DNA of 18,543 nt, taken from Bacteroidota bacterium (GTDB lineage: Bacteria > Bacteroidota > Bacteroidia > Cytophagales > Cyclobacteriaceae). Shown piece by piece: positions 1-6,561 of the stretch. Position 1 is the first letter of the stretch; every line of letters begins with the position of its first letter. The stretch spans positions 1-18,543 of the forward strand of contig JAEZEH010000010.1 of NCBI GenBank assembly GCA_023417785.1, in the 5' to 3' direction. The notes beneath the pieces were generated by a model. It saw nothing but the letters and a program-made list of their open reading frames with translations. It was not told the origin of the DNA and ran no database searches. Made by a program: the position numbers and the translations under genes.

Positions 1-795
1 CAGGAACGAATCACTGACGAGCTTAACAAGATAATACTGAGTTCACCTCCTTCGTACGGATTCAAGCTCTTGTTCCATAGCGGATTATTAAGACAGTTTT
101 TTCCTGAACTGGTTGCGCTTCATGGCGTCGAATACGTTGGCAACAGGGCACACAAAGACAACTTTTTCCATACGTTGCAGGTCCTTGATAACGTCAGCGT
201 CATGTCCGACGATCTGTGGCTGCGATGGGCTGCGATTCTGCACGACATTGCCAAGCCGGCCACGAAGAGGTACGATAAACAACACGGGTGGACTTTCCAC
301 GGCCATGAGGACAAAGGTGCGCGCATGGTGCCCGGAATATTCCGCCGTATGAAACTGCCTATGGATGAAAGAATGGTGATGGTACAAACGCTGGTGCGGC
401 TGCACTTACGTCCCATTCCGCTGGCAAAGGAAGTTACCGATTCCGCGATCCGCCGACTCCTGTTCGATGCCGGTGATCATATTGACGCACTTATGAAACT
501 TTGCCGCGCGGACATCACTTCAAAAAATCTCCAGAAGGTGGACCGGTTTCTCCGGAATTTCGATCTGGTGGAACAAAAAATGAAGGAAGTCGAGGCCAAG
601 GACCACATTCGGAATTTTCAGCCACCTGTGTCGGGCGACGAGATCATGGAAATGTTCAAGCTGCCGCCTTCCCGCATAGTCGGCGAATTGAAGGAACAAA
701 TCAAGGAAGCGATCCTCGAAGGCGAGATACGCAACGATCGCGACGAAGCCCTGGTGCTCCTGAAAAAGCTCGCGGGTGAACGGGGGGTGGGGTGA
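1..795 (+). CDS. cca: CCA tRNA nucleotidyltransferase with HD domain, C-terminal part (5' end outside window)
   Basis: Adds or repairs the 3' CCA end of tRNAs in the cytoplasm. The reading frame is open from base 1, so the gene begins upstream; only about 264 C-terminal residues are visible and the catalytic nucleotidyltransferase head is missing. The visible part starts in the tRNA-binding neck region and contains an HD phosphohydrolase domain: a His in FFHTLQ, the His-Asp pair LHDIAKP (codons at 241-246) and a further HGHED motif near 302-316. This order is typical of Bacteroidota CCA enzymes with a C-terminal HD domain. A TTG at position 70 could be taken for a start, but the upstream codons continue the same family sequence. 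The gene ends in TGA at 793-795, directly followed by a repeat-rich non-coding stretch. Confidence in the family is high; the HD activity is not shown. Confidence 0.9.
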   Translation, partial: QERITDELNKIILSSPPSYGFKLLFHSGLLRQFFPELVALHGVEYVGNRAHKDNFFHTLQVLDNVSVMSDDLWLRWAAILHDIAKPATKRYDKQHGWTFHGHEDKGARMVPGIFRRMKLPMDERMVMVQTLVRLHLRPIPLAKEVTDSAIRRLLFDAGDHIDALMKLCRADITSKNLQKVDRFLRNFDLVEQKMKEVEAKDHIRNFQPPVSGDEIMEMFKLPPSRIVGELKEQIKEAILEGEIRNDRDEALVLLKKLAGERGVG

Positions 796-830
796 GGGGA
801 GCCAAGGTACCAGGTGCCGGGTGCCGTGCC

Positions 831-944
831 TGTTGCCTGTTACCGGTTACCTGTTGCCTGTTACTTGTTGCCTGTTACCTGTTACTTGTTGCCTGTTTAC
901 CTGTTACCCGTTTGCCTGGTACCTGTTACCCGTTACTTGTTGCC
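831..944. repeat. Heptanucleotide tandem repeat, 16 units of TGTTRCY
   Basis: Sixteen consecutive units run without a gap from 831 to 944. Most are TGTTGCC, TGTTACC or TGTTACT; variants are GGTTACC, TGGTACC and CGTTACT, and two units (894-901, 909-916) carry one extra T. The preceding 20 bases contain looser related sequence (GGTGCC, GTGCC). A seven-base unit shifts frame at each copy, so the two short open frames that cross it are not genes. It begins about 35 bases after the cca stop codon. Its function is unknown. Confidence 0.9.
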
Positions 945-983
945 GGATCGGCACTTGCCCTTGCCCCTAAGCCTTGATATCTG

Positions 984-1119
984 AAAACTTGAAACCTTAA
1001 ATCTCACGCAGATCGCGCAGATTGCGTGGGAGAATACGCGGAAGGGTAGCTGCCATTTTCAATAGCTGGACTTTCTCCCTTGACACGTGAAACCTGAAAT
1101 CTGAACTTGAAATTGAAAC
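984..1119. repeat. Degenerate intergenic repeats: CGCAGAT inverted-repeat element flanked by GAAACCT-type repeats
   Basis: At about 1001-1033 the sequence has CGCAGAT twice at 9-base spacing (1007-1013, 1016-1022), flanked by TCTCACGCA on the left and TGCGTGGGAGA on the right. The flanks are complementary apart from a two-base bulge, so the element can form a hairpin. Either side, at 984-1000 and 1086-1119, lie loose repeats of the form TGAAAYCT/TTGAAAY. Similar short elements are commonly scattered between genes in Bacteroidota genomes (general knowledge, not searched here). Nothing else, including no clear promoter for the downstream sigma factor, was recognised between 796 and 1171. Confidence 0.6.
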
Positions 1120-1171
1120 TGCCCTGCAACCTTTTATTCCGTACCTTGTCTTTAGGTAAAATCCATTCCGG

Positions 1172-1747
1172 TTGGAGCAGCTGCTGAAGAATATTCATGA
1201 GGATCTGATCTCTCGTTGCAGAACGGGGGACCAGCAGGCCCATTTTCAGGTGTACAAGCTTTATTCGAAGGCGATGTATAATACCGCCTGGCGCATTGTG
1301 GGCGACGAAGCTGAAGCGCAGGACGTTCTGCAGGAGGCGTTTACCAGTGCGTTCCGGCATCTTGATTACTATCGCGGCGACGCGTCGTTTGGCAGCTGGC
1401 TGAAGCGGATAGTTATCAATAAGGCGCTTAATGCGATTCAGAAACGAAAGTTCGAGCGCATGCCGGAAGACGAAAACTGGGACGTTGCTGAGGACGATGC
1501 TCCCGGCGATTACACGGATAGCCTCACGGTTGAACGTGTCAAAAATGGCATTGGCGAACTTCCCGATGGGTATCGCATGGTATTATCGCTATACCTCATG
1601 GAGGGATACGACCATCAGGAAATCGGTGAAATATTGAATATCAGCGAATCCACGTCAAAGTCGCAATTGAACAGAGCTAAAGCACGGTTGCGTGACTGGC
1701 TTGCTAAAAATGAAAAGAAACCCATATCAAAGGACGGTGTAGTATGA
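1172..1747 (+). CDS. RNA polymerase ECF-type sigma factor
   Basis: A 191-residue sigma-70 family protein of the extracytoplasmic-function class, which directs RNA polymerase to a small set of promoters. Region 2 covers about residues 22-92, with the conserved acidic DEAEAQDVLQEAF helix and SFGSWLKRIVINKA. Region 4 covers about residues 125-176, ending in a helix-turn-helix with ISESTSKSQLNRAKARL. The start is taken as TTG at 1172: an in-frame TAA at 1157-1159 limits the upstream extent, and the first in-frame ATG (1274) would cut into region 2. No strong ribosome binding site precedes it. The stop codon overlaps the next gene as ATGA (1744-1747), implying translational coupling with a membrane protein that is probably its anti-sigma factor. 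The target regulon cannot be read from the window. Confidence 0.93.
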   Translation: MEQLLKNIHEDLISRCRTGDQQAHFQVYKLYSKAMYNTAWRIVGDEAEAQDVLQEAFTSAFRHLDYYRGDASFGSWLKRIVINKALNAIQKRKFERMPEDENWDVAEDDAPGDYTDSLTVERVKNGIGELPDGYRMVLSLYLMEGYDHQEIGEILNISESTSKSQLNRAKARLRDWLAKNEKKPISKDGVV

Positions 1748-2286
1748 AAGGAAAAGATGGTATCGACGATTTTATCTCCAGGAACCGCGACGCGTTCGAC
1801 GACAAGGAACCGCCGGCATCCGTCTGGGAGAATATTCAATCATCACTTCATCCACGGCGACCAAACCAGGGATGGTGGAATGAACTTATGGTATGGAGAG
1901 CCGCCGCGGTGTTGTTCCTGGCGGTATCGGTTTATTTGATGATTCCCGGTCAAAAGCAGGACCAGCAGCGTGATGAAGGAAGTCAGGTGGCCATGAATGA
2001 GTTCGATGATGTTGAAGCGTACTATGTCAGCGAAATCTCCCAGAAGGTGGAGTTGATTGAATCAATTGCGGCAGACGATACTTCGGGTGAAATAACCCCG
2101 GATTTCCAACGACTCGAAGCGATGTATCTTGTTCTTAAGGAAGAAATGAAAAACCGCCCTTCCAAAGAAGTAAAAGATGCACTGGTATTGAATCTGTTGA
2201 TCCGGATTGATTTGCTGAATCAGCAACTTCACAAGCTGGAGGAGGATGTCGAGGCGGATGAGGACGCGAACCGGTCGGAGACCTGA
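1744..2286 (+). CDS. Single-pass membrane protein, putative anti-sigma factor
   Basis: A 180-residue protein with a cytoplasmic N-terminal part of about 48 residues, one transmembrane helix (about residues 49-67) and a charged, mostly acidic C-terminal part predicted outside the cytoplasm, ending in a helical segment rich in Leu, Glu and Asp (coiled-coil-like, about residues 130-175). It overlaps the sigma factor gene by four bases, the usual arrangement for a sigma/anti-sigma pair. The protein contains no cysteine at all, so it lacks the zinc-binding His-x3-Cys-x2-Cys motif of many anti-sigma factors. The anti-sigma role is inferred from topology and position. The stop codon directly abuts the stop of the convergent ftsE gene, with no base between them. 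Confidence 0.75.
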   Translation: MKGKDGIDDFISRNRDAFDDKEPPASVWENIQSSLHPRRPNQGWWNELMVWRAAAVLFLAVSVYLMIPGQKQDQQRDEGSQVAMNEFDDVEAYYVSEISQKVELIESIAADDTSGEITPDFQRLEAMYLVLKEEMKNRPSKEVKDALVLNLLIRIDLLNQQLHKLEEDVEADEDANRSET

Positions 2287-2994
2287 TTAAAAGTCGCTGA
2301 CAAGTTCAAATTTTTCCTTCGCGGAATCGATCACTTTGCCATTCTCACATTTCAGCACACGCGCAGGATACCTTTTTATGAGTCCGTAGCTATGCGTGGC
2401 CATCAATATTGCCGTACCGCTGTTGTTGATTTGCTGGAAGATCTTCATAATGTCGTGCGACACCGCGGGGTCCAGGTTTCCTGTGGGTTCATCCGCAAGG
2501 AGAATCATTGGTTCGTTTAACATGGCGCGAGCTATGACCACGCGCTGTTGCTCTCCACCTGAAAGCTGGTGGGGCATTTTTTTCTCCACCGACCCGAGAC
2601 CCACCTGCATCAGTACATCTGACAACCGCGAACGCATCTTGACATTATCCCCCCAACCGGTTGCCTTCATTACGAACATCATGTTTTCGGCGACAGTCCG
2701 GTCGTTGAGCAATTGAAAATCCTGAAATATGATTCCGAGTTTGCGTCGAAGGATTGGAATTTTGGATCGCGACAGACCTTTCAACTGATGGCCGGCTACC
2801 GTGACTTCGCCCATTTGCAGCGGCAGGTCTGCGTACAGCGTCTTTAACAACGACGATTTGCCTGACCCGGTCCGGCCCACGAGATACACCATTTCACCTT
2901 TCTGAATTTCAAAGTTCACATCGCCGAGAACAGTACTGCTGTCCTGGAAGATGGTGGTATCCTTTACACTTACAACTACGTCAGGTGAGAACAT
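2287..2994 (-). CDS. ftsE: ABC transporter ATP-binding protein, FtsE family
   Basis: Cell-division ATPase that with the membrane protein FtsX forms an ABC-type complex controlling peptidoglycan hydrolysis at the septum. The 235-residue protein has Walker A GRTGSGKSS (residues 40-48), the Q-loop in IIFQD (Gln91), the signature LSGGEQQ (144-150), Walker B ILLADEP (164-170) and a switch His in ATHSYG. The frame extends 13 codons further upstream to 3033, but that extension runs through a terminator hairpin; the ATG at 2994 immediately follows its T-run and matches the usual family start. No ftsX lies beside it, which is common in Bacteroidota. FtsE is preferred over LolD because of overall resemblance, but LolD-like ATPases are close relatives. 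Confidence 0.85.
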   Translation of the reverse strand: MFSPDVVVSVKDTTIFQDSSTVLGDVNFEIQKGEMVYLVGRTGSGKSSLLKTLYADLPLQMGEVTVAGHQLKGLSRSKIPILRRKLGIIFQDFQLLNDRTVAENMMFVMKATGWGDNVKMRSRLSDVLMQVGLGSVEKKMPHQLSGGEQQRVVIARAMLNEPMILLADEPTGNLDPAVSHDIMKIFQQINNSGTAILMATHSYGLIKRYPARVLKCENGKVIDSAKEKFELVSDF

Positions 2995-3040
2995 AAAAAA
3001 AACCGGTACGTGGAAGTTGCAAATATACTCCACATACCGG
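2995..3040 (-). terminator. Intrinsic terminator of the transaldolase gene
   Basis: On the minus strand a 12-bp stem (CCGGTATGTGGA pairing with TCCACGTACCGG, one G-U pair; plus-strand arms 3029-3040 and 3003-3014) with a 14-base loop is followed by eight T residues (3002-2995). This is a canonical intrinsic terminator 39 bases after the transaldolase stop. The T-run ends exactly at the ftsE start codon. Confidence 0.88.
3020..3027 (-). promoter_or_regulatory. Candidate Bacteroidota -7 promoter element for ftsE, inside the terminator loop
   Basis: The minus strand reads TATATTTG, a full match to the Bacteroidota -7 consensus TAnnTTTG, entirely within the loop of the preceding terminator. Transcription from it would start near 3015 and give a leader of about 20 bases, containing only the descending terminator arm and the T-run. 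No convincing -33 TTTG was seen. Functional use is inference. Confidence 0.5.
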
Positions 3041-3079
3041 CTAATTAAAATTTATTTCGGCGTGTTACCGCTGCGCGAA

Positions 3080-3736
3080 TCAGCCGTTTACCTTTTTGTG
3101 ATCGGCCAGGAATTTTTGTAATCCGTTGTCAGTCAGCGGATGATTGAGCAATCCTGTGATAACGCTTAGCGGACAGGTAGCCACATCGGCTCCAATCTCA
3201 GCACATTGTATCAGGTGCATGGTGTGGCGGACGGATGCCGCGAGGACCTCCGTACGGAAACCATAGTTCTGGTAGATATCAACAATCTGGGCGATCAGAT
3301 CAAGCCCGTCAGTTCCCACGTCGTCAAGACGTCCGACAAAAGGAGAAACGTAACTTGCTCCGGCTTTGGCCGCAAGTATGGCCTGTCCGGCTGAAAATAT
3401 CAGGGTACAATTTGTGCGAATTCCTTCGCTGGTGAATTTTTTGATCGCTTTTACACCGTCGCGGATCATCGGTACCTTGACCACAATCTTGTCGTCAATC
3501 TTCGCCAGTTCGCGACCTTCTTTTAGAATTGTTTCAAAGTCTGTTGCTATAACTTCGGCGCTCACGTTGTTGTCAACGATGTCGCAGATAGCCTTATAGT
3601 GAGCGATAATGTTTTCCTGACCGCGGATGCCCTCTTTCGCCATCAATGATGGGTTGGTAGTAACGCCATCGAGTACGCCGAGATCGTAAGCTTCCTGGAT
3701 TTCTTTGAGGTTAGCGGTGTCAATAAAGAATTTCAT
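3080..3736 (-). CDS. tal: Transaldolase, small TalC/FSA-type
   Basis: A 218-residue single-domain (alpha/beta)8-barrel aldolase of the small transaldolase/fructose-6-phosphate aldolase family, acting in the non-oxidative pentose phosphate pathway. It begins MKFFIDTANL, has TTNPSL (26-31), the Schiff-base lysine in IVVKVPM (Lys87) and the later SPFVGR motif. Two positions separate the activities in characterised enzymes: aldolases of the FsaA type carry Gln and Tyr, transaldolases Glu and Phe. Here they are Glu61 and Phe133, so transaldolase activity is more likely. The ATG at 3736 is chosen over the 13-codon longer frame because it gives the standard N-terminus and a promoter element lies upstream at 3773-3780. 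A terminator follows the gene. Confidence 0.92.
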   Translation of the reverse strand: MKFFIDTANLKEIQEAYDLGVLDGVTTNPSLMAKEGIRGQENIIAHYKAICDIVDNNVSAEVIATDFETILKEGRELAKIDDKIVVKVPMIRDGVKAIKKFTSEGIRTNCTLIFSAGQAILAAKAGASYVSPFVGRLDDVGTDGLDLIAQIVDIYQNYGFRTEVLAASVRHTMHLIQCAEIGADVATCPLSVITGLLNHPLTDNGLQKFLADHKKVNG

Positions 3737-3772
3737 AGCAGTTTTAGAATAAGTATTTAAGTAAAAGCCGGG

Positions 3773-3780
3773 CAAATGTA
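3773..3780 (-). promoter_or_regulatory. Candidate -7 promoter element for the transaldolase gene
   Basis: Minus-strand TACATTTG fully matches TAnnTTTG, about 37 bases before the ATG at 3736. A T-rich stretch about 19 bases further upstream could be a weak -33 region. It lies downstream of the SRP RNA terminator, so the gene would be transcribed separately. Confidence 0.55.
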
Positions 3781-3837
3781 AGGATCATCGGCTAAAAACG
3801 GGCATTAAACGGGCGTGAAATGAAAATAGCAGGGCAA

Positions 3838-3937
3838 AAAAAAAGGGCAAACCAAACATCGCACCGCTACAACCGCCTACCCTTGCTACCTTCCGATCCT
3901 GGGGGAGTTCAGCAGGAGCTGGTCGTGCTGGTTCGCC
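3838..3937 (-). ncRNA. ffs: Signal recognition particle RNA, small bacterial type (4.5S)
   Basis: The RNA core of the signal recognition particle, which binds Ffh and targets nascent membrane and secreted proteins to the Sec translocon. Read on the minus strand, the apical region contains CAGGATCGGAAGGTAGCA (about 3901-3884), matching the conserved Ffh-binding loop of bacterial SRP RNAs (GGUCCGGAAGG-AGCA type). The ends pair: GGCGAACC (from 3937) with GGTTTGCC before the T-run, and an inner GCU-G-AAC/GUU-GU-AGC helix supports the rod shape. Nine T residues (3844-3836) after the closing stem form the terminator. Length is about 100 bases, usual for the small form. Ends are estimated. Confidence 0.88.
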
Positions 3938-3941
3938 GCTG

Positions 3942-3949
3942 CAAAACTA
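3942..3949 (-). promoter_or_regulatory. -7 promoter element of the SRP RNA gene
   Basis: Minus-strand TAGTTTTG fully matches TAnnTTTG and sits a few bases before the predicted RNA 5' end at about 3937. No clear -33 element was identified. Confidence 0.6.
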
Positions 3950-3988
3950 ACAAAATTTCCAACGTAGGGTTCCGGATTTAAAAATATT

Positions 3989-4540
3989 TCAGCGATCAGG
4001 AAGCGGGTATACGTATGAAAAACAGTCGTGCTTTTCCGGCCCGGCATTCGGAAAAAGAAACCATTTCTTCAATGAGGCTTCCCTTTTCAACCCGCATTTT
4101 TCCAGAACCCGGATTGACGCGAGGTTTTCGATCGAGACAAAGGTTGAAATCCTTTTAACGTCAGGCATATGAGCAGCCAGATCGAGGAGGGCGCGGCAGG
4201 CTTCCGTTGCGTATCCTTTTCGCCAATGCGACGGCCCGAGCGCGTAGCCAAACTGGAGATCACCGTCGTTGTTGATTATACCGATACTTCCAATCAATAT
4301 ATTCGATTGGGCTATGCGAATCGCGTAGGAGTAATCCTTTCCGAGAGACCAGGCTTTAGTGACATGGCCGAGGAAGTCCAACGTATCTTCAACCGAACGA
4401 TGAGTGAGCCAGGAAACCCATCGAGTGACTTCGGGTTTGCTCGCGTATGCGTAAAAAATTTCCGGAGCGTCTTCGTACCTTAGCCGCTCAAGGATCAGGC
4501 GCTCTGTTCGGATCGTTTCCGGAAGAGAGAGTGTTATCAT
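3989..4540 (-). CDS. GNAT family N-acetyltransferase, RimJ/RimL-like
   Basis: A 183-residue acetyl-CoA-dependent acetyltransferase. It opens with the family N-terminus IRTERLILERLRYEDAPEIF, and has the acetyl-CoA pyrophosphate-binding motif WRKGYAT (106-112, pattern R-x-G-x-A) followed by the helix EACRALLDLA. Near the C-terminus comes NLASIRVLEKCGL (139-151), the conserved segment of the RimJ/RimL/SpeG-type subgroup. The substrate, whether a ribosomal protein N-terminus or a small amine, cannot be told. It is transcribed away from the 79-residue hypothetical gene with only 17 bases between the two start codons. The next minus-strand element downstream is the SRP RNA. Confidence 0.88.
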   Translation of the reverse strand: MITLSLPETIRTERLILERLRYEDAPEIFYAYASKPEVTRWVSWLTHRSVEDTLDFLGHVTKAWSLGKDYSYAIRIAQSNILIGSIGIINNDGDLQFGYALGPSHWRKGYATEACRALLDLAAHMPDVKRISTFVSIENLASIRVLEKCGLKREASLKKWFLFPNAGPEKHDCFSYVYPLPDR

Positions 4541-4557
4541 CAGAAGAACAAATCATA

Positions 4558-4797
4558 ATGCCCAAAAGCAGCAATATCGTACATCAATACTTCAAAAAGG
4601 AATTTGAAGAAGTGACACTCCTGGTAAAAGTGAATCCGATTTTGTTCAAGGGTATTGAGATCGCAATCCCCAGGTCCGGCGAGCCTGAAATGCGTGAGCT
4701 TGAATTCGATTCGGAAATCTTCGACGATCTCGCCGCGGATGGATTTCTGCCGGCGAGCCCGCTCGAGTTCAATATATACTACTCAGGTCTTGCGTAA
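4558..4797 (+). CDS. Small conserved-looking hypothetical protein (79 aa)
   Basis: No function recognised. The predicted protein is 79 residues, soluble and acidic, with a hydrophobic beta-like segment (VTLLVKVNPILFKGIEIAIP) followed by an acidic stretch (MRELEFDSEIFDDLAADGF). No signal peptide, membrane helix or metal-binding motif is visible. The frame is open back to 4447, but that part is antisense to the acetyltransferase gene; ATG at 4558 gives the natural N-terminus MPKSSNIV. It ends 20 bases before the stop codon of the convergent oxidoreductase gene. Codon use looks like its neighbours, which supports a real gene. Confidence 0.68.
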   Translation: MPKSSNIVHQYFKKEFEEVTLLVKVNPILFKGIEIAIPRSGEPEMRELEFDSEIFDDLAADGFLPASPLEFNIYYSGLA

Positions 4798-4817
4798 AGG
4801 ACATTAGTCCCCGCGAT

Positions 4818-6242
4818 CTAGCCGGCCCAACCCTGCCTCGGTGTTCTCCGGACAAAAGCATTTGCTTCGTCGAAGTTGGTAATCTTCATGTTCTTCGCGT
4901 CCCAGAGAAGTTTCTTTCTGCCCGGATAACCCCGGCCATCAGGTCCGCGCATGGCATAGCTGCGAAGCGCGAGATTTCCCATCAGGACCGCCTCGGTGAA
5001 TGGACCCGCGTATTCGAACGGCGAACTCAGCTCAACCTTGCCCGGCCCCTGGACGCATGCTTCAACCCATTGTGTATAATGTCCTGCTTCGCCTTCCGGA
5101 ACCCGCTTGAGGGTTTGCTTTGGCAGGGTTTCCTCCTGCATACGTTTGGTTGGTAGTAATGTGGGAGGGGAGCTGTAGTTGCCCAGCAGCTTCCCTTTGG
5201 TGCCTTCGAGGATGTATCCCCCGTTGGAGTCACCGAAACGTTCATCGGGTAATAGCTCTTCGGGACGTTCCGGAAGAAGTCCACCATCCATCCACGTTAG
5301 CTTGATGTCGCCTTTACCGTCCTTGCGCGGATATTTCAAATGAATAATAGAACTGGCCGGACACGATTCGGTGTAGTTCGCTTCTTTGAAAAAGCCTTCC
5401 CACTCGGTGGTGGTACTGCACTCAACTTCGGTGGGATAGTCAATCGGGAGTATGCGGAAGGCGGCATCCATAATGTGGCAACCCATATCGCCTAAGGCTC
5501 CGGTACCAAATTCCCACCAGCCCCGCCAGTTGAAGGGTACATAAATCTCTTTGTAATCCTGGAAAGCCGCCGGGCCAAGCCACAGATCCCAATCCAGTTC
5601 GGGCGGCACGGTGTTCTTGCCGGGAGGCAGCGGAATACCTTGTGGCCATACGGGCCTGTTCGTCCATGCTTTTACGGCGGTCACCTCGCCAATCAATCCT
5701 GCATCAACATATTCTTTGGCCGTACGCACCGGGTCGGCTGACGCAAATTGGTTTCCCATCTGCGTTACTACCTTATACTTTTTCGCGGCCTCCGCCAGCA
5801 TCCGCGCTTCCCAGATAGAGTGGGTGAGGGGCTTTTGTACGTAGACGTGTTTGTTGCGCTCTATGGCGCCGATCGTTGCTGCGTAATGGGTGTGATCCGG
5901 CGTACTTACCGAAACCGCGTCAATGTTCTTGTTTTCCTTATCAAGCATTTCACGAAAATCCTTGTAGTATTTCGCGTTGGGAAAGTTCTTCTTAGAATCA
6001 ATAGCCTGCCGGTCGTCCACATCACACAAAAAAGCAATTCTGGCTTTTGGATGTTTTGCAAATCCAGTGAGGTCGCTCGTGCCTTTTCCACCGACGCCGA
6101 TCCCTGCGATATAAAGCGTGTCGCTTGGAGGGATAAAACCCTTTCCACCTAATACAAATCGTGGAACGATGGTAAATGACGCGGCGCCGATGGCTGCATT
6201 GCGGATGAAATTCCGACGGTTAAGCTTGTTTTCAGGTTGCAT
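4818..6242 (-). CDS. Tat-exported Gfo/Idh/MocA family oxidoreductase
   Basis: A 474-residue NAD(P)-dependent oxidoreductase, probably periplasmic, of the family that oxidises or reduces sugars and inositol-like compounds. The N-terminus carries a twin-arginine signal, NRRNFIRNAA (Arg9-Arg10) then a hydrophobic stretch to about residue 33, so the protein would be exported folded with its cofactor. The Rossmann dinucleotide-binding loop is IGVGGKG (48-54), followed by CDVDD (73-77), TPDHTH (114-119) and the family's EKP-like motif as QKPLTH (136-141). The C-terminal alpha/beta domain contains GDMGCHIMD, holding the Asp and His expected at the active site. Such Tat-targeted members are abundant in Bacteroidota and often act on glycosides. 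Neighbouring genes do not indicate a substrate. The start at 6242 is fixed by the signal sequence. Confidence 0.9.
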   Translation of the reverse strand: MQPENKLNRRNFIRNAAIGAASFTIVPRFVLGGKGFIPPSDTLYIAGIGVGGKGTSDLTGFAKHPKARIAFLCDVDDRQAIDSKKNFPNAKYYKDFREMLDKENKNIDAVSVSTPDHTHYAATIGAIERNKHVYVQKPLTHSIWEARMLAEAAKKYKVVTQMGNQFASADPVRTAKEYVDAGLIGEVTAVKAWTNRPVWPQGIPLPPGKNTVPPELDWDLWLGPAAFQDYKEIYVPFNWRGWWEFGTGALGDMGCHIMDAAFRILPIDYPTEVECSTTTEWEGFFKEANYTESCPASSIIHLKYPRKDGKGDIKLTWMDGGLLPERPEELLPDERFGDSNGGYILEGTKGKLLGNYSSPPTLLPTKRMQEETLPKQTLKRVPEGEAGHYTQWVEACVQGPGKVELSSPFEYAGPFTEAVLMGNLALRSYAMRGPDGRGYPGRKKLLWDAKNMKITNFDEANAFVRRTPRQGWAG

Positions 6243-6333
6243 AAAAGATCGTCTGGTGTTCAGTGAAAATTACGAAAGTGATCGACCCGACTAATCTCTG
6301 TTTTTTACAACGTAAAATTCAATGATAAAGCGA

Positions 6334-6561
6334 TTATTTTTTCTTTGGCACCGGATCGTATCCGTGAGTGCCCCAGGGATGACAACGTGCGATGCGTTTC
6401 ATGCCCAGCCAGATTCCCTTCACAACGCCCCATTCTTTAATCGCTTCGATCGCATACTGAGAACAGGTTGGCGAATGCCGGCAATTTGACCCCAGCAAAG
6501 GTGATATCGCTACCTGATAAAAGCGTATGGGCAGAATAAAAAGTTGTTTGAAATATTTCAC
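6334..6561 (-). CDS. yidD: Membrane protein insertion efficiency factor YidD
   Basis: A 75-residue protein that assists YidC-dependent insertion of inner-membrane proteins. It shows the family pattern: an amphipathic N-terminal segment (FKQLFILPIRFYQVAISP), the core GSNCRHSPTCSQYAIEAI with Cys27 and Cys33, and RCHPWGTHGYDPVP with Cys60. The start is GTG at 6561, overlapping the stop of the upstream 81-residue gene by four bases (minus-strand GTGA), so translation is probably coupled. In many bacteria yidD lies between rnpA and yidC; here neither is present. Confidence 0.93.
   Translation of the reverse strand: MKYFKQLFILPIRFYQVAISPLLGSNCRHSPTCSQYAIEAIKEWGVVKGIWLGMKRIARCHPWGTHGYDPVPKKK

Noticed and set aside
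831..944. CRISPR array
   Set aside because: Units are seven bases and contiguous, with no spacers, and no cas gene is nearby.
776..977. Two overlapping open frames of 61-64 codons after cca
   Set aside because: They consist almost wholly of the translated heptamer repeat (Cys/Leu/Pro/Val/Thr runs) and have no family resemblance.
1004..1360. Minus-strand open frame of 118 codons
   Set aside because: It crosses the intergenic repeats and the first part of the sigma factor gene in antisense, with no recognisable protein.
1172..2286. Sigma/anti-sigma pair as the FecI/FecR-type regulator of the SusC gene
   Set aside because: The pair lies about 12 kb away, the membrane protein lacks a FecR domain, and the SusC N-terminus has no STN signalling domain.
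2995..3033. Longer N-terminus of FtsE starting at 3033
   Set aside because: The extra 13 codons are the terminator hairpin and T-run; the family start is at 2994.
4447..4557. N-terminal extension of the 79-residue protein
   Set aside because: It is antisense to the acetyltransferase coding region and adds sequence of different, Arg-rich character.
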